Positions 1 to 10,842 of a stretch of DNA of 64,000 nucleotides are shown one piece after another. Within the stretch, counting starts at the first letter, position 1. The number at the start of each line of letters is the position of its first letter. Both the position numbers and the translations under genes were made by a program. The stretch spans positions 62,001 through 126,000 of the forward strand of contig JAUJYZ010000509.1 of assembly GCA_033675265.1 (NCBI GenBank). Direction: 5' to 3'. Origin of the DNA: Actinostola sp. cb2023. Taxonomy: Eukaryota > Cnidaria > Anthozoa > Actiniaria > Actinostolidae. A model generated the notes under the pieces. That model worked only from the letters and a program-made list of their open reading frames with translations, ran no database searches and was not told the DNA's origin.

Positions 1-1
1 T

Positions 2-448
2 ACGACAACTGCTATTCTAAAAAAGATAAACACTGGGAACAAAATATTCTCTCTTGTTCTGATCGGTGATAAATATAACATTATTAGTAATTCAACCCTT
101 CATTTCAGTGATAGTTTAGCTACGTTTTTCAGTGTTCCAAAAATATATACGAAGCTCGGACCTGCTCTAGAAGTCACTATAAAACCGGTTTTGAATGAAG
201 TGTATATCAATAGTGATGTTGTTGATTCAAATAATGTGTATCTCTGTGGAAAGAAATCTAAAATACTAAGTCCAATTATTCTAAACGATAACAGGGAGAT
301 AACCGATTACAATTCGAATAATAACCTATATACGGGAACGATTAGTAATATATACCTGACATCAATCTCTCTATGGATCACAGATCATGATAACAATGTC
401 ATCGATGCCAGCAATTATGATATTTGTGTTTGTCTAGAAATTATTTAA
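2..448 (+). CDS. Unrecognised protein of a virus-like element, 5' end outside the window
   Basis: The reading frame is open from base 2 to a TAA at 446-448, so the ATG at 191 is probably internal and about 148 codons of a longer protein are seen. The sequence is beta-rich and Asn/Ile/Ser-rich, with alternating hydrophobic residues, no signal peptide and no membrane segment. I recognise no catalytic motif. It ends 27 bases before the next gene, which resembles a family found in polinton/adintovirus-like elements, so a minor structural protein is possible; that is inferred from position only. It is one of the few intact stretches in the left-edge cluster, where both following genes are broken. 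Confidence 0.5.
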   Translation, partial: TTTAILKKINTGNKIFSLVLIGDKYNIISNSTLHFSDSLATFFSVPKIYTKLGPALEVTIKPVLNEVYINSDVVDSNNVYLCGKKSKILSPIILNDNREITDYNSNNNLYTGTISNIYLTSISLWITDHDNNVIDASNYDICVCLEII

Positions 449-475
449 AAAAGAATATATTTATTTAGTATATAC

Positions 476-1120
476 ATGGTCGATTTTGAGACGATTTATC
501 CAGATCTCAATGATATTAATCAACCCGAGGTTAAACCAATAGGTCAGTCATTTAGGCTTCACAAGGTTAATGTGATTCTATCTAAACTCAATGCTGAGCG
601 TGCCCATTATGAGAGAATTTGCAAGAAATATACCCGAGCTAGATCATTTTTCCATGGGGCATCTGTTTCAACAGGAATGCTGTCAGGTTTTTTGACGGCA
701 GCAGGGATCGGTACAAGCCTGACAGGGCCTGGACTCGTTGTTGGAATTCCGCTTTCGGGAGTCGGTATGATTTTAGGAATCGTTTCTGCTTCATGCACAA
801 TAGCATCTAAAAAGCTCACAAAGAAAATTTCAAAACACGAGAGAATGCTTCAGCTTGTAGAATCGAAAGAAAACAGTATTACCGATATCATATCGAAAGC
901 GCTTCACGATGATCAAATTGATGAAAAAGAATTCGAGCTCGTTATGAGATAGCTGGAAAAATATAACCTGTTGAAGAGCAACATTAGGATGAAACGTAAT
1001 AATGCGATTTAAAAAAACGATGTTTCGGATGTTCAGAAGATGAGAGAAGAGTTGAGAGAGGACATGAAACAACAAGTCAAAAAGGAGTTTGTAGATCAAC
1101 TCATAAATCCAAAGAAGTGA
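476..1120 (+). pseudogene. Gly-rich hydrophobic protein of polinton/adintovirus-like elements, broken
   Basis: From ATG 476 the frame gives a basic helical N-terminus with YTRAR at about residues 53-57, then two hydrophobic Gly/Ser/Ala-rich helices (about 62-110, with TGPGLVVGIPLSGVG), then an amphipathic C-terminal helix. From memory this matches a protein that recurs beside capsid-like genes in cnidarian virus-like elements and has been guessed to be membrane-active. A TAG at 950-952 and a TAA at 1010-1012 interrupt the frame, yet the same frame goes on with a charged Lys/Glu helix to a TGA at 1118-1120. That gives 214 codons with two nonsense mutations. Function is not established. Confidence 0.6.
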
Positions 1121-1238
1121 GTTTTTCATTTGATCGAAATCCGTTGGGGGGGTTCTCTTATAAAGTACGATTTGAACGTAATAAATACTGATTTATCAAA
1201 GATATAAACATTTATCATTTTTAATATATATATATAAG

Positions 1239-2184
1239 ATGAAATTCACGTATTTCGTAGAAAAATATCCGGATTATGATAGAAATCGGTTTTCAAGTAA
1301 AAATGGAGGTGGTATTTTTATTCAATGGAGACGATTACGATCCTTTTGATAAAAATGATGCTCTAGTAAAATCAATATATCAATTCCCAGCATGGAGAGG
1401 AGAAACACCAAAACCTGAAGACATACACAATTATCTTGATGATGGATCAGGTGGTCATTCTTCTTTTCCTAAAGAATTAACTATGACAAAAATATTATAC
1501 CCTATTATATGTACACAATTTGATAAATCACCTCCAGAGTATGATCCTGTGACACTTGATATTTATGTCACGCCAAGTGAAAAATTCACTATAAAACCAC
1601 GACACATATTTACTGATTTAGTTCTAAAACATGTCACCCAAAAAGAGGCATATAAATGGCTAGAGGGCCCTAATATGAGTTATTATCCACAACAACTGGC
1701 ATTTTCTCTTTGGGCCTCGACATCTGGCTGTAGTATTTCACTTAACATGCTAACAAAGTATGATAATTCTATGATAAAGTCATTATTTAAATTTCATATT
1801 TTGTTTACATGCAGACGAATACTATCACAGATGGCTGTACAACTACCAGGAGACAAATTTTTCAATAATATTGATAGTAAATATGATAAAAACGGGTATA
1901 ATAAGGTCTGTCGAGAATTTGATATATCACCAAATAGTGATTTTAGATATTTAGGTGGTGATAATCACGGACTAGGTCGGATTTATAAGAAAATATTTGA
2001 TGAGGTAGACGATGTTACAGAAGCATACGATGAAAAACTAGATGGTAAGGAGACTAATAAATGGCCAGATGGTGCCTTCAAGTTTAAAGATGACAGCGGT
2101 TCTTATGTGGGGTATACTCTAGACCATATCTCCCCGCTACAAGATCATTCATATAGTTATTTTTTACTAAGTTATCGGGTATAA
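1239..2184 (+). pseudogene. Capsid-like protein relic of a virus-like element, frameshifted and 3'-truncated
   Basis: The ATG at 1239 opens a short frame that ends at a TGA after about 36 codons. The long frame recorded from 1276 is shifted by one base relative to it, so the natural start is probably 1239 with a frameshift near 1305-1320. The long frame has about 300 residues, with the blocks SLWASTSGC and LGGDNHGLGRIY. I associate these with a long protein that accompanies the preceding hydrophobic protein in cnidarian polinton-like elements, possibly the major capsid protein; this is memory, not a search. The relatives I recall run well past the point where this frame stops at 2184, so the copy also looks truncated. 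Confidence 0.45.
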
Positions 2185-2754
2185 AGTGTTTCATATCATT
2201 GTTTCACTCTCTGCATGTACTATTAAAGCTAAATATGTAGTAGTAGTAGTAGTTTATTATGCGTCATTATACGATTTATTGGTATATTTTCGTTCGTTTG
2301 GTATTCCTTTGTAAAAGCTATTACCCGTGTAAACATGGTGAACAACTCGATCGCCTTAAAACACTTTATTTCGAAGTCTAGATGAAAAATAGACACAACA
2401 CAGATGTTAATCAAGCATTGAACTTTACTTCTTGAATACATTTTACTTAATGTTCAAATACGTTTTCTCTCTAAGAACGAAATGTAAAACATACGGCACA
2501 TTGATCACGAAAGATAACAAATATATAAGCTTATGACATGTGCTGGTTCCATGCTCAAACATGCCCTAACGTATTCTTCAAGGCGTTCCTCGTCACTCGC
2601 ATACGGGAATCCACGAGTTCACCAAATGGTGCCTTTGATTCTTACTAGATTTCAAATAATTAATTCTCTGAGTAAACTTTATGAGTAAACTTTATGAGTA
2701 AACTTTATTATAAACATTATAATAATTAAGTGAAATTCATACAGATTATTTTAT
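2185..2754. other. AT-rich spacer without a recognisable gene
   Basis: It holds a short TAG repeat at about 2236-2253 and three direct copies of a 14-base AT-rich motif (TGAGTAAACTTTA) at about 2669-2709. No coding frame or RNA gene was recognised. Confidence 0.6.
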
Positions 2755-3432
2755 TTATATTTTAACCTCTTTTATTCTTTTCGGGCGTTTGTTTGCAGAT
2801 TTCTTAAAATTTTCTGGCAGCTCTTCTTTTGTGATATATATAAATCTGTATCGTTTTTCATCATTTTTAGAAATACCACTTTTGACATTATTCTTTTGTT
2901 CACAACACATTTTAATAATTCCAACATTAATGTTTAAATGTTGTTGAACTGCATACATGCTATTATAAAACGTTTCCTCTTGTGTGCTACAATTAATAGC
3001 TTTAACACATCGTTTGTTTTGATGATTTTTACCTACAAATGAATAATCGCTTTTTGGTTTTTCACAATTCTGCTGTGTAACAAGTTGTAAATTACACAAT
3101 CGGTTATCCTCTTTATTATCATTAATATGAATGATAACTTTACCATCCTGTATAACTCCGTAGTAACATTCCCAGATGAAATCGTGAACTAAAAATCTAG
3201 CCCGATTTTTTCCATCGTTTAATATAACATTAAACATTAAATATTCTCCGCTACCTAGCATATCTTTCTTAGGATCTCTTCTAGAAATATTAATTATAAA
3301 TCCATTTTCGTTGGCGGCATAAAGATCATAAATTGGGTGGATGAAATACGTTATTCCATTAATGATAATTCTATCATGTTCAAGTAGTTCATCTATTGGT
3401 TGGTACATAATATTATTTTCTATTTCTGACAT
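2755..3432 (-). CDS. HNH-family endonuclease with a DNA-binding tail
   Basis: An intact 225-residue frame. The central block has the HNH_3-type signature: a VHDFIWECYYG helix, then IIHINDNKEDNRLCNLQLVT, in which the His and Asn of the metal site are visible. The N-terminus (LYAANENGFIINISR) is the beta segment usual before this fold, and the C-terminal half (a helix with an SMYAVQQHL motif, then a basic end) resembles the NUMOD-type DNA-binding part of homing endonucleases. Such genes occur in large DNA viruses and in virus-like elements. It lies convergent to the capsid-like relic about 570 bases away and may come from the same element. No intron or intein that it could mobilise is visible. 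Confidence 0.75.
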   Translation of the reverse strand: MSEIENNIMYQPIDELLEHDRIIINGITYFIHPIYDLYAANENGFIINISRRDPKKDMLGSGEYLMFNVILNDGKNRARFLVHDFIWECYYGVIQDGKVIIHINDNKEDNRLCNLQLVTQQNCEKPKSDYSFVGKNHQNKRCVKAINCSTQEETFYNSMYAVQQHLNINVGIIKMCCEQKNNVKSGISKNDEKRYRFIYITKEELPENFKKSANKRPKRIKEVKI

Positions 3433-3589
3433 TATATAATAAATTAAAGTAATATCTCTTTAAGTACCTATAATCTTTAAAACAGCCCCAAAACATGGTA
3501 AAGAGTATCGCCATCAGCTCGTGGCAACCATAAACACTATCACCATTCTTTAATCAGACGATTTGGTCTTTACTTGATTTCCGGGTTAT

Positions 3590-3705
3590 TTGACCTTGAG
3601 ATTTGACCTTGAGATTTGACCTTGAGATTTGACCTTGAGATTTGACCTTGAGATTTGACCTTGAGATTTGACCTTGAGATTTGACCTTGAGATTTGAGAT
3701 TTGTA
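3590..3705 (+). repeat. 13-bp minisatellite, unit ATTTGACCTTGAG
   Basis: About eight near-perfect tandem copies. The frame stays open through the array and produces spurious repetitive peptides. It abuts the first recognisable codon of the DIRS RNase H relic. Confidence 0.9.
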
Positions 3706-3739
3706 TTTTGTCCTCAAATCGGCCATTCCCTACTACTAG

Positions 3740-4190
3740 GGTACAATCTGACAATACAACTACTGTGGCATATATAAATGCTATGGGTGGTATAAGATCA
3801 ACAGACTGTAATGATATGGCACTGCAGATTTGGCAGTGGTGCCAAGGGAGAAATATTTGGCTATTCAGTTCCCGTCACATACCAGGCTCAACAAATATTG
3901 AGGCTGACAAAGAGGCAATTTAACACCTCGATTGAATGGTCATTGAATACAGAAGTTTTTCAGGACATAAAGCATATGTTGGGTCCCTTTCATATTGACC
4001 TTTTTGCATCTAGACTAAATTTTAAGGTTTCTAATTATGTTTCATGGAAACCAGACCCTAATGCGAAATATGTTACTGCTTTCCTTATGAACTGGGAAAA
4101 TTACTATTTCTATGCCTTTCCACCTTTCAGTGTGATTGCCACCTGCCTGCAGAAAGTGGAACAAGACAAAGCATCGGGAGTTATTCTAGT
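3740..4190 (+). pseudogene. DIRS-type retrotransposon RNase H region, frameshifted
   Basis: The first frame gives DNTTTVAYINAMGG and then HIPGSTNIEAD, the RNase H blocks that follow the reverse transcriptase in DIRS/PAT retrotransposons. At about 3920 the frame shifts by one and continues with IDLFASRLN, SWKPDPNA and NWENYYFYAFPPF, the usual connection region after RNase H. The reverse transcriptase itself is missing and replaced by the minisatellite on the left. In an intact element the product copies the RNA genome and degrades the template. Confidence 0.8.
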
Positions 4191-4196
4191 CCCTCT

Positions 4197-5311
4197 TTGG
4201 CAAACTCAACCTTGGTTCACCATCCTCCTCCATCTACTTGTAGATTACCCTCTTCTCCTTCCTCAGTCCAATCCACTCTTGGTACAACCTCACAGCAATG
4301 TTCTACATCCACTCAGGAAACAGCTACGATTAATGGCATGCAAAGTCTCAGGGAAAGCCTCCCACGCAAAAACATTTCAGGAAAAGCTGCAGAAATCATT
4401 TTACGGTCCTGGTCAGATGGAACACAAAAGCAATATAAACCGTACATCAAGAGATGGTCTGACTTTTGTAGTAAATGGAAGACTGATCCCTATGACCCAC
4501 CTGTGACAACAGTTTTGGATTTTTTAGTTCAATTTTATGAAAAAGGATTGTCATATACCACAATAAACACTGCAAGGAGTGCTATATCCGCAGTAACATT
4601 ACCTAAGAACAACATGACTATATTGGAAATCATGCAATAGTATCAAGGTTTATGAAAGGGATATATAAAAGTGCACCACCAACTTCACGTTACAAGTCAA
4701 GTTGGGATGTACAACCAGTGTTAACATATCTTTCATCTGTCAATGTCGCTAAGGAACTGGACCTCAAATCTTTGACTCTAAAGACGGTTATGTTAGTGGC
4801 CTTAGTTTCTGCACAAAGAGGACAGAGTTTACATATGCTTGACATCAATTGCATGAAAGAATCTCCAAATGGCTTTGAGTTTGTGCTTCCTGGACATGTA
4901 AAACAAAGCAGACCAGGGTACAAAGTTCCTTCAATTATGCTGCAAGCTTATCCTGCTGATCAATCGCTTTGTGTGGTTACCCATATGAAGGAATATCTTC
5001 AGAAGACAGAGCCTCTTAGAGGAACTGAATGCAAGCTACTTATCAGTTTTATCAAACCCTACAAACGTATTTCAAGGGAAACAATCTCACGGTGGATTCG
5101 CTCAGTCATGGCTGCTGCTGGTGTGGATGTTACCATGTTTAAGCCACACAGTACAAGAGCTGCCGCTACTTCTAAAGCGAAAATTGCAAGCATTCCCATT
5201 CAAGATATCCTAAATACTGCAGGATGGTCGTCTTCAAGGTCTTTTAACAAGTTTTATGATAAGCCTATTCAAACTACCACGTTTGCTTCTGCTGTTCTAA
5301 ATATTGAATAG
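4197..5311 (+). pseudogene. Tyrosine recombinase of the DIRS-type element
   Basis: The first frame (to 4640) holds the SAM-like core-binding half (WSDGTQKQYKPYIKRWSDFC). A stop at about 4640 is followed by the catalytic half from 4652. Visible catalytic residues are Arg in the AQRGQSLHML block, HSTR (the His-x-x-Arg box), the Trp of AGWSSS and the nucleophilic Tyr in NKFYDK. In DIRS elements this enzyme integrates a circular DNA intermediate without target-site duplication. The gene order RNase H then recombinase is that of DIRS. The nonsense break between the two halves makes this copy inactive. Confidence 0.85.
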
Positions 5312-5433
5312 AACTAACATTTGTTAGATTGAGACTACATGTTCATGTAGATTAATAACGTTTAAGGAAATTAAACAAGTTTGATATAATATGTTGACTA
5401 GTTTCCTCATGTGACAGTCTGGTCTTTGAAATC

Positions 5434-5810
5434 TCATGGGATCCCTGGTGCAGTTGATGACGAGATAGAATTGAGAAATTAAGCGAGACTTACCTGTAAG
5501 TTGAAGTTTGATTGGAATTCTATCGAGTCAATAAACTGCACCAAGGGATCACATGCCCGCCCAATATATCTGTTGATGGGACTTGTATACCCACCCTTTA
5601 TCAGTTTATGGTAGCTAGAGTTTATGGTCAATATACAGTCATTGTACTTTGTAACTTGGTTTTATAATAAGACAATCACATTTCGTCTGTAAATACTGAC
5701 TATGCGGATGCGTCGAGCTATCTCATGTGATCCCTTGGTGCAGTTTATTGACTCAATAGAATTCCAATCAAACTTCAACTTACAGGTCAGTCTCGTTTAA
5801 TTTCTCAATT
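5434..5810. repeat. Inverted repeat pair after the DIRS recombinase
   Basis: About 86 bases at 5470-5555 recur in reverse complement at 5724-5810, and the outer part (beginning TCTCATG) is also present directly at 5434-5480. DIRS elements end in inverted repeats plus an internal complementary region, so these may be the right terminus. An independent foldback element is the alternative. Confidence 0.7.
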
Positions 5811-5814
5811 ATCC

Positions 5815-6692
5815 CGCCAACTACAAAACTCAATTGCCTATATAATATTATATGCAGATGACTTACTACTGCTCTCAGACAGTGAAAAAGGCTTTCAAAG
5901 TTGTCTCGATAACCTTTGTTCCCACTCTAAAAAATGGAAACTTAGCATAAATATTAAAAAAAGAAAGGTTATGGTTTTTAACAAATCGGGCCGTAAATTG
6001 AATATTAACTGCACTTTTGGTAAAGACAAAGTTCCTATGGCCACTTCCTACACATATCTAGGAACTATCCTTACTCCTTCAGGTTCCTTTAATATTAACA
6101 AAGAAAATCTATATAATAAAGGACTGAGAACAGTGTTTAGCATTCTAAGGGATCTTCACCCCCAATACGGGACCCACTCGAAAATTATTTTGAAACTGTT
6201 CGATTCCCTTGTACGACCCATTTTATTATATAATTGTCAGGTTTGGGGAACTTATTCAAAACAATTCAAATCTTTTTCTAAATTCAAAGATAACTTATTC
6301 CAAGTAAACCTGTGTAAGATGATCCTCGGAGTTAACTCAAAAACTACTAATTCGGCGGTAAGATCAGAACTTGGACGTTTTCCCTTACATATTTCAATCT
6401 ATAACTCAATTACTAATTTTTTTCTTTCATCTACCCAAACATAAAGAAAATTATATTATTACCCAAGCTTTACAGATATCTAGTGATTTAAATAACAATA
6501 ACACATTTACTTGGTTCACTACACTATCTTTTTTATTGAAACTAGGGAACATTAACCCAACTGATGGCTCCAAAGGATCAATTAAATCATTTATTGGCCA
6601 ATTAAAAAATCGTTACATAGATAATTGGGAAAAAGAAAGAGATGAAATATTAGCAGGAAACAAAAAATCAAAATTAGAATTATTTTCATTAG
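5815..6692 (+). pseudogene. LINE reverse transcriptase, 3' half (CR1/RTE-like), interrupted
   Basis: The frame opens with the reverse transcriptase active site IILYADDLLLLSD (YADD at about 5851), continues with the thumb-side motif TYLGTILTPSG and RPILLYNCQVWG, then shifts frame near 6420. It runs on to ELFSLVK, where a TTAA at 6693-6696 marks an insertion. The rest of the same protein resumes at 10300. The 5' part (endonuclease and fingers) is absent, so the copy begins abruptly beside the inverted repeat at 5810. In life such proteins nick the target DNA and copy their own RNA into it. Confidence 0.85.
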
Positions 6693-6705
6693 TTAAAGTG
6701 TATAT

Positions 6706-9592
6706 CGTGTATGTCGAAAGAGAGGATTATATTACAGAGCTTAAAAAACGACTAAACACTTTTAAACTTTCTCTAGACGATGCAGGTATCTTAAGTCCGC
6801 AACTAAGATGGGAGCTTATTAAATATGAAATTCGTAAATTTTCTATATATTTTTCAAAAGCAATAGCAAGAAATCGCAGATGCATATATCAGCAGTTAGA
6901 AAGTGAAATTAGAACGATCGAAAATATGAATGGATGGGAAGACAACGAAGATATGATCACAAAGCACGACAAACTTTTGAAAACTTTAGAAGAAAGAAGT
7001 AACTATATAACGGAAGGTATAATAATCAGATCTAAGGCAACATGGTACGAGCTGGGAGAAAAAAGTAACAAATACTTTTTAACGTTGGAAAAACGCAACA
7101 AAGCAAAAACGCATATCAAGAAACTGATAGATAAAGATAACAATGATGTAACACAGTCAGGTGAAATACTTAAAATGATCGAACGTCATTTCAGCACAGT
7201 TTTTGAATCGAAATCATGCAAGACAGAAAAGGAATGCATGGATTTTCTGTCAAGTTTTAGTGTCCCATCAGTATCAGCAGTAGATAAGGAAGTTTGTGAA
7301 AGAAAAATAACGACTCAGGAATGTTACGATGTCCTTAAACAAATGAGTGGGTCAAAGACACCGGGGAATGATGGTTTGTCTAAAGAATTTTACATATGCA
7401 TGTGGTCTGATGTAAAAGACGATCTTGTTAATTGCGTGAACAATAATTTTGAGGTGGGCTCATTAACCACTTCACAACGGCAAATAATCATAACACTACT
7501 GGAAAAACAAGGCAAAGACAATAGATTTTTGGATTCGTGGCGGCCAATCAGTTTGATTAATGTAGATGTGAAAATGTGTAGTAGAGTATTAAGTAATAGG
7601 ATGACTAAGATAGTACCATACCTGGTCCATCCAGATCAAGCTGCCTTTATTAAAGGTAGGAAAATTGACGATCCAATAAGGATAATTCAAGACATAATGG
7701 ATTATGTGAAAAGTAAGAATAAATCGATGATTCTTTTTGCAGCTGACTTTGAGAAAGCTTTTGATTCAATGAACATAATTTTATCTTCGCTGTCTTACGT
7801 CATTTTGGTTTTGGAGATAACTTTATTAAGTGGATCAAAATTCTAGTACGTGATAACCTGAGTTGCGTAATAAATAACGGTAGCGTCACCAACTTTTTTA
7901 AGGTTCTAAGGGGTACAAAACAAGGTGATCCAATTTCTCCATATATTTTTATCTTAATAATAGAAATAATGGCTACCATGATGAGAAAATGTGAAGAAAT
8001 AAAGGGATTGTATATCAAACAAAAAGAAACAAAATTAGTGCTATTCGCAGATGATACAACTTTCTTTCTGCAGGATTACAGCTCTTTTCAGTATGTTTTG
8101 GAACAGCTGGACATTTTTTATACATTTTCATCTTTAAGATTAAATTTAGGGAAATCGGAGGCTGGATGGCTCGGGAGAAGAAATGTTGACGCTACAACAC
8201 AAATTGGAGACGTAAGATGTATTAACTTTCATGATAAAGGTATAAAAATTATTGGGATTTACTTTTCTTATAATGAAACATTTCACTACAATAATAACTT
8301 CCAACGTATAATTACTAATTTCAAAACAACTCTATCAATATGGAAAACACGGAATTTAACACTTTTATGGAAAAATTCAAATACTTCGTTCGCTTGCACT
8401 TCCCAAACTTTACTATGTGTGCTCAAAAATCCATGTTCCAGATGAATTTGTTAAAATAGTTGAAAGTACAATCAAGGATTTCATATGGAACGGTAAAAAA
8501 CCGAAAATAAAGCATGATACGTTAATTGGCGACTATTTAATGGGTGGGTTGAAACTTCCAGATTTTGGTGCTTGTCTCAAAGCGAACCGAGTTAAATGGG
8601 CAATACAATTAATAGAATCATCTAAGGAACCAATGACATGGAATATTATCCCTTCAGCGTATCTCGAGCCAATTGGGGGATTTCAACAATTGCATGTCAA
8701 TTTTGATCCTTTAAGGATACCGGAAAGCATCTCTCCTTTTTATAAAAAGGTTTTAATAAGCTGGGCTGAAGTTGCGAAAGATAATATTAGTAATGATCCG
8801 TCACTAGTTTTCGAACAATTTTTATGGAATAATAAATACATACAAATTGATCGTAAATCGGTGTTTTATAAAGATTTCTCAAAAATTAACCTAAACAAAG
8901 TTGTGGACCTTTGTGACCAAAATGGTGAATTTACGTGGTCACACGCTAAGAACATTGGATTGAAAGAGAGTGAGTTCTTGCGCTGGGCTGGAATAGTTCA
9001 CGCAATACCATCAGAATGGCTTATCAGCTTGAAATTCAAATCGCCGTCTTCCCAGACTAATGTAAGCAATCGTATAAATCAGAATTGTCAATTAGATTGG
9101 GAGAAAATTTACAGTAGAATATATAAAACCTCCATTGATACTTATTTAAGGTTGTTTCAATATAAGATACTCAACAACATTCTGTATCTTAATCGCGACC
9201 TTCATCGTTTTAAAATAATTGATGATTCATCATGTTCTTTTTGTCTACTCAATCAGGAAACAATTGACCATCTTTTTGTTGAATGCATAGTATCAAAAAA
9301 TTATTATTTTCAAATACGTAAGTGGTTAGAAGCTTTTGATATTATCCTACCTGACTCAAACAAATCTAATATTATACTAGGTGTAGTGGATAATGTAATA
9401 AATTTTATTATCTTAATTTATAAGCTATCCTTATACAAAGCAAGAGAGAAAGGAAAAGTGCCTTCTCTATCTCTGTTTAAAAATGTATTAACTCAATATG
9501 AAAAAATAGAACAGAGAGTGGCCCGATCAAAAAACATATTTTCCCAACATCAGAAAAAATGGAGCAAAATAATCAATGCTTTACAATCTTAA
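6706..9592 (+). pseudogene. ORF2 reverse transcriptase of the Tx1/L1-type LINE
   Basis: In order: a coiled linker (to about 7060), the L1/Tx1 hallmark RSKATWYELGEKSNKYF, fingers with GSKTPGNDG and WRPISLINVDVK, then FAADFEKAFDS (first catalytic Asp), a frameshift near 7770, GTKQGDPISPYIF, LVLFADDTTFF (the catalytic Asp pair), and a second frameshift near 8380 in an A-rich run. The last frame from 8417 contains the connection region and the zf-RVT type CSFC-x9-H-x4-C motif at about 9236, and stops at 9592. Two frameshifts and the missing endonuclease make it dead. Codon use and AT content match the surroundings. Confidence 0.9.
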
Positions 9593-9626
9593 TAAACAAT
9601 AAGGTAACTGGCAAAGGGTACGTGGA

Positions 9627-9652
9627 GGGGGGGGGGGGGGGGGGGGGGGGGG
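9627..9652 (+). repeat. Uninterrupted run of 26 G
   Basis: It lies in the 3' untranslated part of the Tx1-type LINE. Its length may be under-called, because assemblies often get such runs wrong. Confidence 0.9.
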
Positions 9653-9835
9653 TTACTTTACTTTATTGTTGTTTACTAGTTATCAATTGTCAAGTTGTAG
9701 TATCTGTAAAAACCGTAATAATAGCAAATTGTAACAGTGTCACATTGAAGTTGTAAAGGTTTTTACAATAAATATTAATTAAAAACAAACAAAAAAAAAA
9801 AAAAAAAAACAACAAAAAAAAAACAAAAAACAAAA

Positions 9836-10295
9836 AGTGTATATACGGCCCAAAACTTTTATTTTGGAAATCGATTCTTTATGAAGTAAATAATGGGGTG
9901 GTGTAGTAGTTTCCTGGTTTGGGCTTCACACGTGTGAGTTACAGAGGTTTGAATTCTCAATATGCAAATCAGATGACGTAAATTCAGTCATCATTTATTA
10001 TACAAAAACGCCTTTGTGCAAATTACTGACATTTCTAAACTTGCGATATCTTTCCACAGTTTATAGAAATAGTTTTATGAAATTTTTTCCTATTTCAGAA
10101 AAAAAGCACTACTTGAAAAAATATAATTTAGTTATGACAAATTCCCGAATTGACGACACCAAATTAGCATATTGAGATTTCAAACGTCTATAACTCACAA
10201 ATGCGAAGCCCAAACCAAGAAACTACTACATCACCCCATTATTTACTTCATAAAGAATCGATTTCCAAAATAAAATTTTTGGCCATATATACACT
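9836..10295. mobile_element. MITE with TTAA target site, left end split off by the LINE
   Basis: The terminal arms match in reverse complement over about 95-130 bases (left 9836-9970, right 10165-10295) and begin AGTGTATAT. The right end is followed by TTAA (10296-10299). The original left TTAA and the first 9 bases sit at 6693-6705, upstream of the nested LINE. TTAA duplications and AGTG-type ends suggest a piggyBac-like source. A relative lies at 55042-55424. Confidence 0.85.
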
Positions 10296-10842
10296 TTAAA
10301 CATAACTATAAGTTTGAATAATATCTTAATCAGTGATTATAAAATACGTAAATCTGTTACTAAATTTAGAATGTCTTCCCATTACTTCCCAATTGAAAAA
10401 GGTAGACATAATAATATCCCTAGAGATGAGAGGAAATGTTTCAAATGTGAAAACAATGAAATTGGTGATGAATTAGATCTGATTGATTTTACTAATTTAA
10501 TTTTAAATACAAACTCTTCATTTGATTTATTTAATAATAAAAGTATATTTCACTACATAGTATCAATGAAGGACGAAAACATTATTAAAATAAGTAGTTA
10601 CTATATATATATCAAATCATGGAATGCTACGAATTAATTATGAATACATAAATATTACTTTAGATAATATATTCATTTGTTTTTTCTACATAATGAAATT
10701 TATACACTTACTATTACAGTTTCACTGATATAATTAATATGAACTTTTGTAAAATATTATTGGAGTATACTCATCATGTACACTATATTTGTACCAAAGT
10801 ACCAATAAATAAATATTATTATTATTATTATTATTATTATGT
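10296..10842 (+). pseudogene. 3' end of the interrupted LINE
   Basis: After the second TTAA the protein started at 5815 resumes with a short divergent stretch, then KIRKSVTKFRMSSHYFPIEK, then CFKCENNEIGDE. This is the zinc-type C-terminal block usual in this LINE group (SSH..PIE.GR, C-x2-C). Removing one TTAA copy and everything between restores a continuous coding path through Lys-His-Asn-Tyr-Lys-Phe-Glu. A one-base slip at about 10316 and a stop at 10637 follow. The 3' tail ends in AATAAATA and an ATT microsatellite at about 10810-10840, a common LINE 3' end. Confidence 0.8.

Larger units (their letters stand above)
6706..9833 (+). mobile_element. Tx1/L1-type LINE inserted in a MITE, 5'-truncated
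   Basis: A 3.1-kb insertion flanked by direct repeats of AAAGTGTATAT (6695-6705 and 9834-9844). It ends in an A-rich tail of about 45 bases, as expected for target-primed reverse transcription. The left repeat copy is also the outer end of the MITE. The endonuclease domain is absent, so the copy is 5'-truncated. Confidence 0.85.

Noticed and set aside
3554..3754. Repeat protein on the minus strand
   Set aside because: Shadow of the 13-bp minisatellite.
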